Shown here: positions 1 to 8,542 of the stretch, piece after piece
Position numbering within the stretch: position 1 is the stretch's first letter
Layout: each line of letters begins with the position of its first letter
Assembly: GCF_002258785.1 (NCBI RefSeq)
Contig: NZ_NOYI01000024.1
Span: 124,001 to 188,000 of the forward strand
Direction: 5' to 3'
Length of the DNA stretch: 64,000 bases
Origin: Rhodococcus sp. 06-235-1A
Lineage (GTDB): Bacteria > Actinomycetota > Actinomycetes > Mycobacteriales > Mycobacteriaceae
Translations under genes and position numbers: made by a program
Notes under the pieces: model-generated
Seen by the model: the letters and a program-made list of their open reading frames with translations, nothing else
Databases searched by the model: none
Told to the model about the DNA's origin: nothing

Positions 1-2699
1 ATCCGGGTGATGCCGTCGCCGCTGGCGGTCACGATCGATGACCGATTCGGGGCGAACGCCAGTGAACTCACCACGGAAGGACCCGGCAGCGTGAGCTGCG
101 CTGCGCCCGAGGCCGCGTCCCACACCTTCGAGGAATTGTCCGAACTCGCCGCAGCGATCAGAGTCCCGTCCCCGCTGAACGCCACATCGTTGACGTAGCT
201 GGTGAATCCCGTCAACGCCGGCAGAGGAGACAACCGGCCGGCGTCGACAGCCCACCGCAGAACCTCGCGACCGGTAGTGCCTGCGATCAACGTCGTACCG
301 TCGGGAGAGAAGGCCAGCTGTTGCGCAGTGTAGGTCGATCCGTCCGAGGGAACGTCGATCAGCGGAACGGTGGGGACGGGCAGCCTGCTCGCGTCCCACA
401 CCCGCATCGCGCGCCCGGGGCCGACCGTCACCAGGTACCTACCATCGGGACTGAATTCGGTGGCTGTCGGCGAACCGGGTTGAGCCACTTCGGCCGCCAC
501 GGTCGGCCGGGCGGGATCTCCGACGTCGAGGAGCGGCAACGACTCGGACCCGGTCCCGACGAGAAGCAAGCGGCCATCAGGAGAGTAGGACAGACTCCGC
601 ACCTCGCTGAAATCGTTGTACGACAACAGTGTCGGTGCAGTCGGGTCCGATACATCCCACAGTTCGACGCCGTAGAACCCTCCGACAGCGAGGACGCCAC
701 CCCTGGGATCGAACGTCAGCGCCGAAGCATCACGGGAGACGATGTCGCCGAGCTTCGCGTGACCGTCCGTGAGAGACCACATTCGAACGTGTCCATCGGA
801 TCCGGCTGTTGCCACGATGCTTCCGCGCGAATCGACCGCGGTCACTGCTCCGCCCTCCACGCCGAGTAACCGCACAGGAGCGTGAATCGCGGACGAGTCG
901 AGCAACGCAGATTGGGCCTCCGCCGTTCGGTCGACCTCGTACGACGCCAACGCGAAGTATGCGGCCAGACCGGGATCTCGGTCTCTCAATTGCACTGCAA
1001 CACCGGCAATCTGACGAGACACCGCCTCTGCCTCAGCATTCTCGGCATCGATCCGCCGGCTGTTCGCGTCCGACCGGGCTACGAAAGCAGTCACCGCGAG
1101 TGTCACGGCAAGCACGGTCAGAATCGCGAGTGCAGTGACGAGCGTTTCGAGGGTGCGTCGTCGACGTCGGTCGTTTCGATTCTGTTCCTCGACTCGATTC
1201 GCGCTTGCTTCGAGGTAGAGCTTTTCGATGGAATTGAGATCTCTCCGGCGTACCGGCCCGACAGATTCCTGCACGAGGGCCAGCCTCGACGCAGACAGCA
1301 GCGAACCGTCGTCTCGGTCGTTGTGCTTCCACAGTTCTGCCGCTTGGGTGAGCCGACGGTGCTCGACCAGCCACTGACGGTCGGCGTCGAGCCACTCACC
1401 GAGCCGCGGCCACGCTGTGAGCAACGCCTCGTGGGTCACCTGAACCGTCTCTTCTTCGACGGTCAGCAATCTGCGCGCGGCAAAGCGCTCGACCACGACA
1501 TCGACGTCGGTGACGGCGTCTACGTCCTCGTCGCCGTAGAACAGCCCGACACGATCGACGCGGCGACGAGTCACCACGTCGTCGTCGAGATTGACCAGAC
1601 GCATGAAGATGCGTCGTGCTTCGCGCTGCTGTTCGGAAGTCAAGGCGGAGAACACTTCCTCGGCGCTCTGCCCCACCGCACCTCCGATCCCACCGGTTGC
1701 AAGATAGTTCGCGACGGTCAGCGTCCTGCCGCTCGACACCTGCCAGGTGGTCAGCAATGCATACGAAAGCAGCGGCAGGGCACCGGAGTCGTGAGCGAAT
1801 TGTGAACCACGCGGACCCAATTCGCCGACCAACACCTGCACGAGCGCATCGTCGACGGTGACGCCCGCTTTCGCGGCAGGCGACACGATGACGTCCCGCA
1901 GTTGCGTTTCGGTGAGCCGCCCGACGACCACAGGGTTGTCGGACAGTCCGGCCAGTAGAGCATCCTCCGACACGGCGTTCTGATAGAAGTCGGCCCGCAG
2001 ACCAATGACGAGGACCGACCCGGAGTCGGTCGACGCCGATGCCGCGCGGAGAAAGCTTTCGCGCTCATGCATCGTCGCCAGCGTCCACAACTCCTCGGCC
2101 TGATCCAGAACGACGACCGAACCCGGTGCCAACGACGCTGTTCGCGCGGGGAAAGCGCGTATGTCGCCGACACCCGAACAGAGTGCCGAGCCGGCGAATC
2201 TCGGTGCCAGGCCGGCTCGCAGCAGCGAGGACTTGCCCGAGCCGGACGCCCCGACGACGACCACAATGCCTCCACCGAGGTCGAGGGCTTCGCGCACGCG
2301 CGTGTTCAGACGCTCGATCACATCGTCGCGTCCGAAGAACCACTCCGCATCGGCGGACTCGAACACCTCCAAGCCCTTGTACGGGGGGTCGCCCTTCACC
2401 GGGTCGACCGTGCGCCTGCCCGAGACGGACCGCACCCTCGACACCGCGTCCCACCACCGTGACCGCTCGTCCTCGTCGTCGACTCCGCAGGCGATGAGGA
2501 CGGCAGAGAACATCTCGGCGCTGGCCTTCGTCGGTACGTGGTGACCGGAGAACCAGCCGCTTATGGTGCCGTGCAGGCCACCGGAACGCTCGACGATGTC
2601 GCGGACAGTGGCATTCGCCTGGATCCTGATGGCGCGCAGCCCCGCGGCGAATTCGGTGCGATCCGAGATCGACGAGGGATCCGGGCGATCGGAGGTCAT
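1..2699 (-). CDS. HTH/STAND-type NTPase with WD40 repeats (3' end beyond window)
   Basis: Partial gene: the reading frame stays open from ATG at 2699 to the window edge, about 899 residues seen. Order of parts: an N-terminal helix-turn-helix-like region (about residues 10-70); the motif KGLEVFESADAEWFFGR typical of the nSTAND1 family; a Walker A loop GASGSGKSS (about 150-158); an NTPase and helical region; a basic stretch followed by one hydrophobic membrane segment (about 516-540, TLETLVTALAILTVLAV); a short coiled region; then WD40-type beta-propeller repeats with recurring SPDG and W-D signatures that run off the edge. In this family the NTPase is cytosolic and the WD40 part lies after the membrane segment. 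Its substrate is unknown; a signalling or defence role is inference. The divergent neighbour is a small LuxR-type regulator. Confidence 0.88.
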   Translation of the reverse strand, partial: MTSDRPDPSSISDRTEFAAGLRAIRIQANATVRDIVERSGGLHGTISGWFSGHHVPTKASAEMFSAVLIACGVDDEDERSRWWDAVSRVRSVSGRRTVDPVKGDPPYKGLEVFESADAEWFFGRDDVIERLNTRVREALDLGGGIVVVVGASGSGKSSLLRAGLAPRFAGSALCSGVGDIRAFPARTASLAPGSVVVLDQAEELWTLATMHERESFLRAASASTDSGSVLVIGLRADFYQNAVSEDALLAGLSDNPVVVGRLTETQLRDVIVSPAAKAGVTVDDALVQVLVGELGPRGSQFAHDSGALPLLSYALLTTWQVSSGRTLTVANYLATGGIGGAVGQSAEEVFSALTSEQQREARRIFMRLVNLDDDVVTRRRVDRVGLFYGDEDVDAVTDVDVVVERFAARRLLTVEEETVQVTHEALLTAWPRLGEWLDADRQWLVEHRRLTQAAELWKHNDRDDGSLLSASRLALVQESVGPVRRRDLNSIEKLYLEASANRVEEQNRNDRRRRRTLETLVTALAILTVLAVTLAVTAFVARSDANSRRIDAENAEAEAVSRQIAGVAVQLRDRDPGLAAYFALASYEVDRTAEAQSALLDSSAIHAPVRLLGVEGGAVTAVDSRGSIVATAGSDGHVRMWSLTDGHAKLGDIVSRDASALTFDPRGGVLAVGGFYGVELWDVSDPTAPTLLSYNDFSEVRSLSYSPDGRLLLVGTGSESLPLLDVGDPARPTVAAEVAQPGSPTATEFSPDGRYLVTVGPGRAMRVWDASRLPVPTVPLIDVPSDGSTYTAQQLAFSPDGTTLIAGTTGREVLRWAVDAGRLSPLPALTGFTSYVNDVAFSGDGTLIAAASSDNSSKVWDAASGAAQLTLPGPSVVSSLAFAPNRSSIVTASGDGITR

Positions 2700-2922
2700 G
2701 GGCGAAAACTATAGGTCCGGAAGATCATCCGCCCATGCACTCGAACACCCCCTGAGCAGCACAAACAGCAAATTGCTTCGTTTGAATGACGCATATGTCG
2801 AATCAGGATCCGACCGTATTGACCTTGTATGGACTTCCTCGTACAGCTGGATCCGCAGCGCCGTTCCTTCGACGATGGACGCTGAGGTCAGGGATGGATG
2901 GATATACGAGGGGGAAATTTTC

Positions 2923-3249
2923 GTGCTCGAGCAGACGTCGGCATCGGCGGTACATCACTCGTTCCGGAGGCCGAGACAGTCGGCACCCGGGGCACTCCCC
3001 ACACCGCCCGACCCGCATCGCCCCAAGCCCGCGCTGAGCGCCCGCGAGATCGAGGTCATGATCGCCTGGTTCGCCTCGGACTCGAAGACGGTTGCGGCTC
3101 GGTCCGTCTACATTTCGGTGGGCACGATCAACACGCACATCACCCGTGTCCGACAGAAATACGCGGCAGTGGGCCGCAACGCCCCGACGAAGGCAGCCCT
3201 GTTCGCCCGCGCACTGCAGGACGGTCACACTCACCTGTCCGATTGGTGA
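2923..3249 (+). CDS. Single-domain LuxR-type DNA-binding regulator
   Basis: About 108 residues. I chose GTG at 2923 because GAGGGGGA sits seven bases upstream; the same frame is open further upstream (ATG at 2875 and 2698), but no ribosome site precedes those. The C-terminal half is a GerE/LuxR helix-turn-helix: a LSAREIEVMIAWFA segment, then SVGTINTHITRVRQKYAAVG as recognition helix and linker. There is no receiver or sensor domain; the N-terminal 40 residues are Pro/Ser-rich. It is divergent from the STAND/WD40 gene and converges on the mycofactocin operon with a 12-base gap, so either could be its target. The target is not evident from sequence. Confidence 0.75.
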   Translation: MLEQTSASAVHHSFRRPRQSAPGALPTPPDPHRPKPALSAREIEVMIAWFASDSKTVAARSVYISVGTINTHITRVRQKYAAVGRNAPTKAALFARALQDGHTHLSDW

Positions 3250-3261
3250 CCACCGATTCGA

Positions 3262-4524
3262 CTACCCCTCGCGAGATGGCCGGGCGCGAATCAGCTTCTC
3301 GGATACGAATTCACTGCTCCGATCTGGCGTCGGGTGTACCGGACCGGCGAGTCGATCGGCGCGAGCGAAGCCAGGTGGCACGACGACATCGGATGGTCCG
3401 AGCGTGTGCACCGATGCGTGCCCCAGTCCGAGCACCGCGGAATCCAGGCCGACGCGCAGGATATCGAGCACGTTCTCGACGCCGGCCTGACCGTCGCCCG
3501 CCAAACCCCACAGATATGCCCGCCCGATCAGCACTGCTCGCGCACCGAGCGCGAGCGCTTTCGCCACGTCGCTTCCCCGCCTGATACCACCATCGAGGGT
3601 GATCTCGACCTGATCCCCCACTGCTTCGGCAATCGCGGGCAGCGCCCGAATCGAGGCCGGGGAACCGTCGAGATTGTTGCCCCCGTGATTGGACACCGAG
3701 ATCGCGGTGACACCGGCGTCGACGGCCCGCAGTGCGTCGTCGACCCGCGAGATGCCCTTGAGCATGAACGGACCGTCCCACTGCTCGCGTAGCCAGGCGA
3801 TGTCCTCCCACGTGGGCAGCGGGGTCGACTTCCACTCGCGATATGCGGCGAAGAACGTCGGCGCGGGCTTTCCGGGTGGAGCGAGGTTGGGCGCAGTCAG
3901 ATCCGGGAGGGTACCCGAGCGCGCCCACCGGGCCAGCCATCGCGGCCGCGCCAGTGCTTCCGGTGCCAATCGGAGCATCGCCCTGGCGTCGAGGCGTTCC
4001 GGAATCACCGGGCTCCCCCAGTCGCGGCCCTCGGAGAACGACCAGTCCACGGTGACGATCAACCCGACGGCACCCGCACTGCGTGCGCGATCGAGCATGT
4101 GCGCCAACAATTCCCGTGATCCGACCCAGTGCACTTGGAAGAACGTCCGCGGGTTCGCCGCGACGACCTCCTCGATGGGTTTGCTCGCGAACAACGACAA
4201 TCCCATCGAGATCCCCCGCGCCGCTGCAGCCCTCGCCACCGCGACTTCACCCGACGGGTGCACGGCTTGCACACCCGTCGGCGAGATCATCACCGGAAAC
4301 GACAGCGGTTGCCCCATCAGCGTCGTCGACAACTCCCGCTCGTTCGACAGACCCGCCACGTGCGGGGCGAACCCGAGTTCAGCGAACGCAGCCGTATTAT
4401 CCGAGGCAGTGATTCCGCGTTCCGATCCCGCGACCAGAGCGGCGTACACCGACTTCGGAAGCCGCTTCTTCGCGCGCCGCTGGGCCTGCGCAACGGACTC
4501 GAACCACCCCGACTCGGTGAACAC
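3262..4524 (-). CDS. Second MftD-like FMN-dependent oxidoreductase (tandem paralogue)
   Basis: About 420 residues starting at GTG 4524, eight bases after the mftD stop; an open frame continues upstream but only overlaps mftD. The protein is collinear with the upstream MftD almost throughout, sharing blocks such as QAQRRAKKRLPKSVYAALVA and RALPAIAEAVGDQ, and belongs to the alpha-hydroxyacid oxidase/lactate dehydrogenase TIM-barrel family that binds FMN. The catalytic His segment ISVSNHGGNNLDG and the FMN-phosphate loop GGIRRGSDVAKALALGA are present, so it looks active. It differs by a C-terminal tail of about 28 residues after the family end. In mycofactocin synthesis MftD oxidatively deaminates the cyclised Val-Tyr product; whether this copy does the same or acts on another intermediate is unknown. 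Last gene of the mft operon. Confidence 0.85.
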   Translation of the reverse strand: MFTESGWFESVAQAQRRAKKRLPKSVYAALVAGSERGITASDNTAAFAELGFAPHVAGLSNERELSTTLMGQPLSFPVMISPTGVQAVHPSGEVAVARAAAARGISMGLSLFASKPIEEVVAANPRTFFQVHWVGSRELLAHMLDRARSAGAVGLIVTVDWSFSEGRDWGSPVIPERLDARAMLRLAPEALARPRWLARWARSGTLPDLTAPNLAPPGKPAPTFFAAYREWKSTPLPTWEDIAWLREQWDGPFMLKGISRVDDALRAVDAGVTAISVSNHGGNNLDGSPASIRALPAIAEAVGDQVEITLDGGIRRGSDVAKALALGARAVLIGRAYLWGLAGDGQAGVENVLDILRVGLDSAVLGLGHASVHTLGPSDVVVPPGFARADRLAGPVHPTPDRSSEFVSEKLIRARPSREG

Positions 4525-4532
4525 ACAGCGCC

Positions 4533-5711
4533 CTAGACGCCGAGCCTGCGGTCGAACCCGGCCGGCATGACTACATCCGACGGCGACAGATCGTGCACCG
4601 AGGTGTGCCCGAGCCCCAGGACAGCGGAATCGACTCCGCCGCGCAGAATGTCGAGCACGTTCTCCACACCTGCCTGACCACCCGCGGACAGACCCCACAG
4701 ATATGCCCGCCCGATCAACACCGCCCGCGCACCGAGAGCCAGCGCCTTCACAACATCACTACCCCGCCGGATTCCGCCGTCGAGGGTGATCTCGATCTGA
4801 TCGCCGACCGCCTCCGCGATAGCAGGAAGAGCCCGGATCGGAGCCGGGGTGCTGTCGAGATTGTTGCCTCCGTGGTTGGAGACCGAGATCGCCGTGCACC
4901 CGGCGTCGACAGCCCTCTTCGCGTCGTCGACGCGCATCACGCCCTTGAGCATGAACGGTCCGCCCCACTGCTCACGCAGCCACGCCACGTCCTCCCACGT
5001 CGGCAACGGAGTACCCATCCATTCCCCGTACGCCCCGAAGAACGTCGGAGCAGGACCACCCGTCGGTGGGGTGAGATTCGGCGTCGTCAGATCGGGGATC
5101 TTGCCGGTCTTGGCGAACTCCCACAACCACTTCGGACGGGTGATGCCCTCGGGTGCGAACTGCACCATGGCCTTGAGGTCCATCTTCTCCGGGATCGAGG
5201 GGCTACCCCAATCGCGGCCGTTGGAGAAGGACCAGTCCAGGGTCATGATCAACCCGACAGCACCTGCAGCGCGGGCCCGCTCCATCCGCTGTAGCAAGAT
5301 CTCCCGCGATCCGACCCAGTACATCTGGAAGAAGGTCTGCGGGTTCGCCGCCGCGACCTCTTCGACGGACTTGCTCGCGAACGAGGACAGCCCGATCGGA
5401 ATGCCCCGTGCTGCCGCAGCTCTCGCGACGGCGACCTCACCGTCAGGATGCACCGCCTGCACACCCGTCGGGGAGATCATCACCGGGAACGACAGCGACT
5501 GCCCCATCACCGTCGTCGACAGATCCCGCTTGTCCGACAACCCAGCCACGTGCGGGGCAAATCCGAGTTCACCGAACGCCGCCATGTTGTCATCGATCGT
5601 CAGTCCGCGCTCCGAGCCGGCCACCAGCGCGGCGTACACGGACTTCGGTAGACGCTTCTTCGCACGCCGCTGCGCCTCGGCAACGGTCTCGAACCACGCA
5701 CTCTTCGCCAT
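4533..5711 (-). CDS. mftD: Pre-mycofactocin synthase MftD
   Basis: 392 residues, the usual MftD length. FMN-dependent alpha-hydroxyacid oxidase fold: N-terminal helical region, substrate barrel, ISVSNHGGNNLDS with the catalytic histidine, and the FMN-binding GGIRRGSDVVKALALGA. Family knowledge: MftD converts the AHDP product (from MftC and MftE) into pre-mycofactocin, which carries the redox-active alpha-keto amide. It starts five bases after the mftC stop, so it is in the mft operon. A second homologous copy follows immediately downstream. Confidence 0.93.
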   Translation of the reverse strand: MAKSAWFETVAEAQRRAKKRLPKSVYAALVAGSERGLTIDDNMAAFGELGFAPHVAGLSDKRDLSTTVMGQSLSFPVMISPTGVQAVHPDGEVAVARAAAARGIPIGLSSFASKSVEEVAAANPQTFFQMYWVGSREILLQRMERARAAGAVGLIMTLDWSFSNGRDWGSPSIPEKMDLKAMVQFAPEGITRPKWLWEFAKTGKIPDLTTPNLTPPTGGPAPTFFGAYGEWMGTPLPTWEDVAWLREQWGGPFMLKGVMRVDDAKRAVDAGCTAISVSNHGGNNLDSTPAPIRALPAIAEAVGDQIEITLDGGIRRGSDVVKALALGARAVLIGRAYLWGLSAGGQAGVENVLDILRGGVDSAVLGLGHTSVHDLSPSDVVMPAGFDRRLGV

Positions 5712-5716
5712 AGCTC

Positions 5717-6946
5717 TTATTCCTGTTCCATTCCTGCGAGCGGGTTCTCGTCGCAGATTTTTGCCGGCGGACGCATCATCAACGTCAGCGGCACCGACTT
5801 TCGAGGGGTCTTGCGCTGACCGGTACGTGAATGATCGACACTCGATTTGGGGATCTCCCCCGCCGTCGCCAACGCCATCTCACCGTTACCGATCACGCAT
5901 TCGGGGTCCGGACCATCCATCGGCAGTCCGGTGAAGAATTTCGCCGCCATGCAGCCGCCGCGGCACGCGTCGAAGTGGGCGCACTTGGTGCACGCGCCCG
6001 AGGTCTGAGGTGACCGGAGTTCCTGGAACAACTCCGATGTCTGCCACACCGCTTGGAAACCACCCATGCCGTCTTTGGCGTCTCGGACGATGTTGCCGGC
6101 GAGGAAGTTCTCGTGGATGGCGAACGGGCAGGCGTACACGTCGCCGATCGGGTCGATCAAACACACCACCCGTCCCGCGCCGCACAGGTTGAGCCCCGGC
6201 AGGGCGTCCCCGAACGCGGACAGGTGGAAGAACGAATCCCCCGTCAACACACCTTCACCGTTGGCGACGAGCCAGTTGTAGAGCTCTCGCTGCTGACCGG
6301 CCGTGGGGTGCAGATCGTCCCATACATCCGCGCCGCGACCCGACGGCCGCAACCTGGTGATACGCAGTGTCGCAGCATATTTGTCGGCCAATGCCTTGAA
6401 ATCGTCGAGCTGACTCACGTTGTGCCGGGTGACGACGACCGAGATCTTCGCGTCCCGGAAACCGGCCTCCTTCAGGTTCTCCAACGCTCGGCACGCCATG
6501 TCGAACGAACCCGGTCCGCGGACCGCATCGTTGACCTCGGCAGTTGCGCCGTCGATGGAGATCTGGACGTCGACATAGTCCGACGCCGCCAGCCGCGCGG
6601 CCACCTTCTTGTCGATCTTGACTCCGTTGGTGGAGAACTTCACACCCACCTGATGCGCCGTCGCATAATCGACGAGCTCCCAGAAGTCCGACCGCACCGT
6701 CGGCTCCCCACCACCGATATTGACGTAGAAAACCTGCATCTTCTGCAGCTCGTCGATGATCGACTTGCACTGCTCGGTACTGAGTTCGCGAGGGTCGCGG
6801 CGACCCGACGAGCTCAGGCAGTGCACACACGACAGATTGCATGCGTAGGTCAACTCCCACGTCAGACAGATCGGCGCGTCGAGTCCGAGTTCGAACTGGT
6901 CGACCAGTTTGCCTACCGGAGCGGGTCTTTCGAGGGTGGAGGTCAT
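5717..6946 (-). CDS. mftC: Mycofactocin radical SAM maturase MftC
   Basis: 409 residues. The radical-SAM CxxxCxxC triad is at Cys36, Cys40 and Cys43 (CNLSCVHC), followed by GGGEPTVR. The C-terminal SPASM region has further cysteines (CGAGRVVC, DVYACPF, CTKCAHFDACRGGC) that would hold two auxiliary 4Fe-4S clusters. Family knowledge: MftC decarboxylates the C-terminal Tyr of MftA and then crosslinks the Val and Tyr side, with MftB presenting the peptide. The last part after the SPASM region is polar and variable. Located between mftB (34-base gap) and mftD (5-base gap). Confidence 0.95.
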   Translation of the reverse strand: MTSTLERPAPVGKLVDQFELGLDAPICLTWELTYACNLSCVHCLSSSGRRDPRELSTEQCKSIIDELQKMQVFYVNIGGGEPTVRSDFWELVDYATAHQVGVKFSTNGVKIDKKVAARLAASDYVDVQISIDGATAEVNDAVRGPGSFDMACRALENLKEAGFRDAKISVVVTRHNVSQLDDFKALADKYAATLRITRLRPSGRGADVWDDLHPTAGQQRELYNWLVANGEGVLTGDSFFHLSAFGDALPGLNLCGAGRVVCLIDPIGDVYACPFAIHENFLAGNIVRDAKDGMGGFQAVWQTSELFQELRSPQTSGACTKCAHFDACRGGCMAAKFFTGLPMDGPDPECVIGNGEMALATAGEIPKSSVDHSRTGQRKTPRKSVPLTLMMRPPAKICDENPLAGMEQE

Positions 6947-6980
6947 GGGCGGAAGTCCTCTTCTACTAATGGGTGAGGCT

Positions 6981-7274
6981 TTACGGGCGGGTGATCATGC
7001 TCGAGTCGGCCAACGTTGCGAGCGCTGTCACGTATGGGGCCGACTGCGACTCGGTGATCCCTGCGGCCGCGATCGCCGAACGCATGTCCGGGTGTTCCGG
7101 CAGCGATTCGATGATCGCCACGATCGTGCGGTTCTTCAGAAACGAGAGCTTGCGAGTTCCGAAGTGATACAACAACGCCCCGAACGATTCCGGACGCAAC
7201 GCCACCTGCGGATGCAGAGCCCACGGCGCATCCAGATCGAACTCGTCGAGGTCGTCGCGTACTGCAGTGGTCAT
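6981..7274 (-). CDS. mftB: Mycofactocin peptide chaperone MftB
   Basis: 97 residues from ATG at 7274, two bases after the mftA stop; an ATG at 7292 would overlap the mftA C-terminus and is less likely. The protein is a small RRE (RiPP recognition element) type: APWALHPQVALRPESFGALL, then GTRKLSFLKN, as in MftB proteins. Family knowledge: it binds the MftA leader and delivers the core to MftC. The close coupling to mftA fits translational linkage. Confidence 0.92.
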   Translation of the reverse strand: MTTAVRDDLDEFDLDAPWALHPQVALRPESFGALLYHFGTRKLSFLKNRTIVAIIESLPEHPDMRSAIAAAGITESQSAPYVTALATLADSSMITRP

Positions 7275-7276
7275 GA

Positions 7277-7390
7277 TCAGTACACGCCGCACATGCCGTC
7301 GATCGACACTTCCTCGACCAACGACTCTTCGACCAGATCGGACTCGACGACAGCCGTGCCGACCACAGCATTCTCATTTTTCTTCGACAT
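7277..7390 (-). CDS. mftA: Mycofactocin precursor peptide MftA
   Basis: 37-residue peptide starting MSKKNENAVV and ending IDGMCGVY. The C-terminal IDGMCGVY is the MftA hallmark; the final Val-Tyr is the part kept in mycofactocin and the upstream Gly-Val bond is cut by MftE. The acidic middle (ESDLVEESLVEEV) is the leader recognised by MftB. It has a near-perfect ribosome site, AGGAGG, at 7397-7402 on the minus strand, six bases before ATG. First gene of the mftA-B-C-D-D' operon. Confidence 0.97.
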   Translation of the reverse strand: MSKKNENAVVGTAVVESDLVEESLVEEVSIDGMCGVY

Positions 7391-7525
7391 CTGGAACCTC
7401 CTACGAAATATGCTCGGTCACAATCCGATTGGTTGTGTCTCGGATCACCACGCTAGCGGCCGATCACGACTCGGCACCGGCGTGCCGGGAGGAACTGGTC
7501 GGCCGTCGCGATCAACCGTCCAAAT

Positions 7526-7534
7526 GGGTAGGTA
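7526..7534. promoter_or_regulatory. Possible half-operator upstream of mftA
   Basis: On the minus strand this reads TACCTACCC, about 140 bases upstream of mftA. The same nine bases form one arm of the perfect palindrome upstream of the Fe-ADH/two-component operon at 25472-25495, at a comparable distance. Here the second arm is absent or badly degenerate. Assignment as a regulator site is inference only. Confidence 0.25.
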
Positions 7535-7678
7535 TCGTCCCGTCCGGCATGCGGGGTCCACAGCGTCCGGGCGGCCCGACCTGCTCGGGAGCGGCCGATT
7601 CGTCCACCGATGTGTGGAACGCTCGACCTCACCGAAGGGGCCGCCACTCCCGGCGTCCGACGAACAGAATGGCTTTCG

Positions 7679-8506
7679 ATGACCGAGCTGGATGCACTGG
7701 CACCGAGCCCGGATGGAGTGTGGGCTCACGAGAACGTGGTCGTTCGGCGTCTTCCCGGACTGGAGTTCGACGCGGTCCGAACAGGATCGACCGTGCAGGT
7801 GTGCCATGGCCTGACGTCTCGAGACATCGGTGAACGCCTCGTTCCGATCGTGACCGCGCAGGCACGTCATGTGGGTCTTTCACAGCGGGAATTCGAGTTG
7901 GTGTTGGTCGGGATCGTCCGCACCACCGTCGCCGATCCGGTCGACGCCTGGACCACCTACTATCGCAATTCCCTGGACGAACTGCTCTCCGGCGCCGCCG
8001 ATTTCGCTCCCGTCCACGAACACGCGGAGAACCTGATCGTCGGATCAGTGCTCGACATGGGATCGTGCTTCGGCTTCTTTCCACTACGACTGGCAATGAA
8101 GGGCCACTCGGTGACTGCGACGGACCTCTCCGCCGGCACCATGCGGTTGCTCGCCGTCGTGGCCCCGCATCTCGGAATCACACTCGACACGGTGGTGTGC
8201 AACGCGGCAGATGTTCCCGTTGCCGACGGCAGTGTCGACACTGTGACTGCACTACACCTCCTCGAGCATGTCGACGCCGAGACCGGCTCCCGCATAGTGG
8301 AAGAAGCACTACGCATCGCGCGCACTCGTGTCGTGGTCGCCGTGCCCTTCGAGACCGAGACAACCGCCTGTCACGGACACATCCGTACGTTCGACGAGAC
8401 GTCGTTGATCGAGCTCGGTCGCTCGTCCGGTGCGCGGTTCGAGACATCGGAGCACCACGGCGGGTGGCTCGTGATCGACAAGGCCTCGACACCCCAGTTG
8501 GCCTGA
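7679..8506 (+). CDS. mftM: SAM-dependent methyltransferase, probable MftM
   Basis: About 275 residues from ATG 7679; the frame is open to 7610 and no clear ribosome site fixes the start. Class I methyltransferase: motif I is VLDMGSCFGFFPLRLA, then TATDLSAGTMRLLA, a post-I acidic segment VADGSVDTVTALHLLEHV, and a C-terminal HGGWLVID strand. An N-terminal helical region contains the DAWTTYYRNSLDELL stretch. Layout and the GSCFGFFPL variant of motif I resemble mycofactocin oligosaccharide methyltransferases, which methylate a glucose of the mycofactocin glycan. It is divergent from mftA across about 290 bases, supporting a mycofactocin role. A general methyltransferase remains possible. Confidence 0.72.
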   Translation: MTELDALAPSPDGVWAHENVVVRRLPGLEFDAVRTGSTVQVCHGLTSRDIGERLVPIVTAQARHVGLSQREFELVLVGIVRTTVADPVDAWTTYYRNSLDELLSGAADFAPVHEHAENLIVGSVLDMGSCFGFFPLRLAMKGHSVTATDLSAGTMRLLAVVAPHLGITLDTVVCNAADVPVADGSVDTVTALHLLEHVDAETGSRIVEEALRIARTRVVVAVPFETETTACHGHIRTFDETSLIELGRSSGARFETSEHHGGWLVIDKASTPQLA

Positions 8507-8542
8507 ACAGGCTTCGCGCCCAGGCGTCGCACCCGAACGAAC

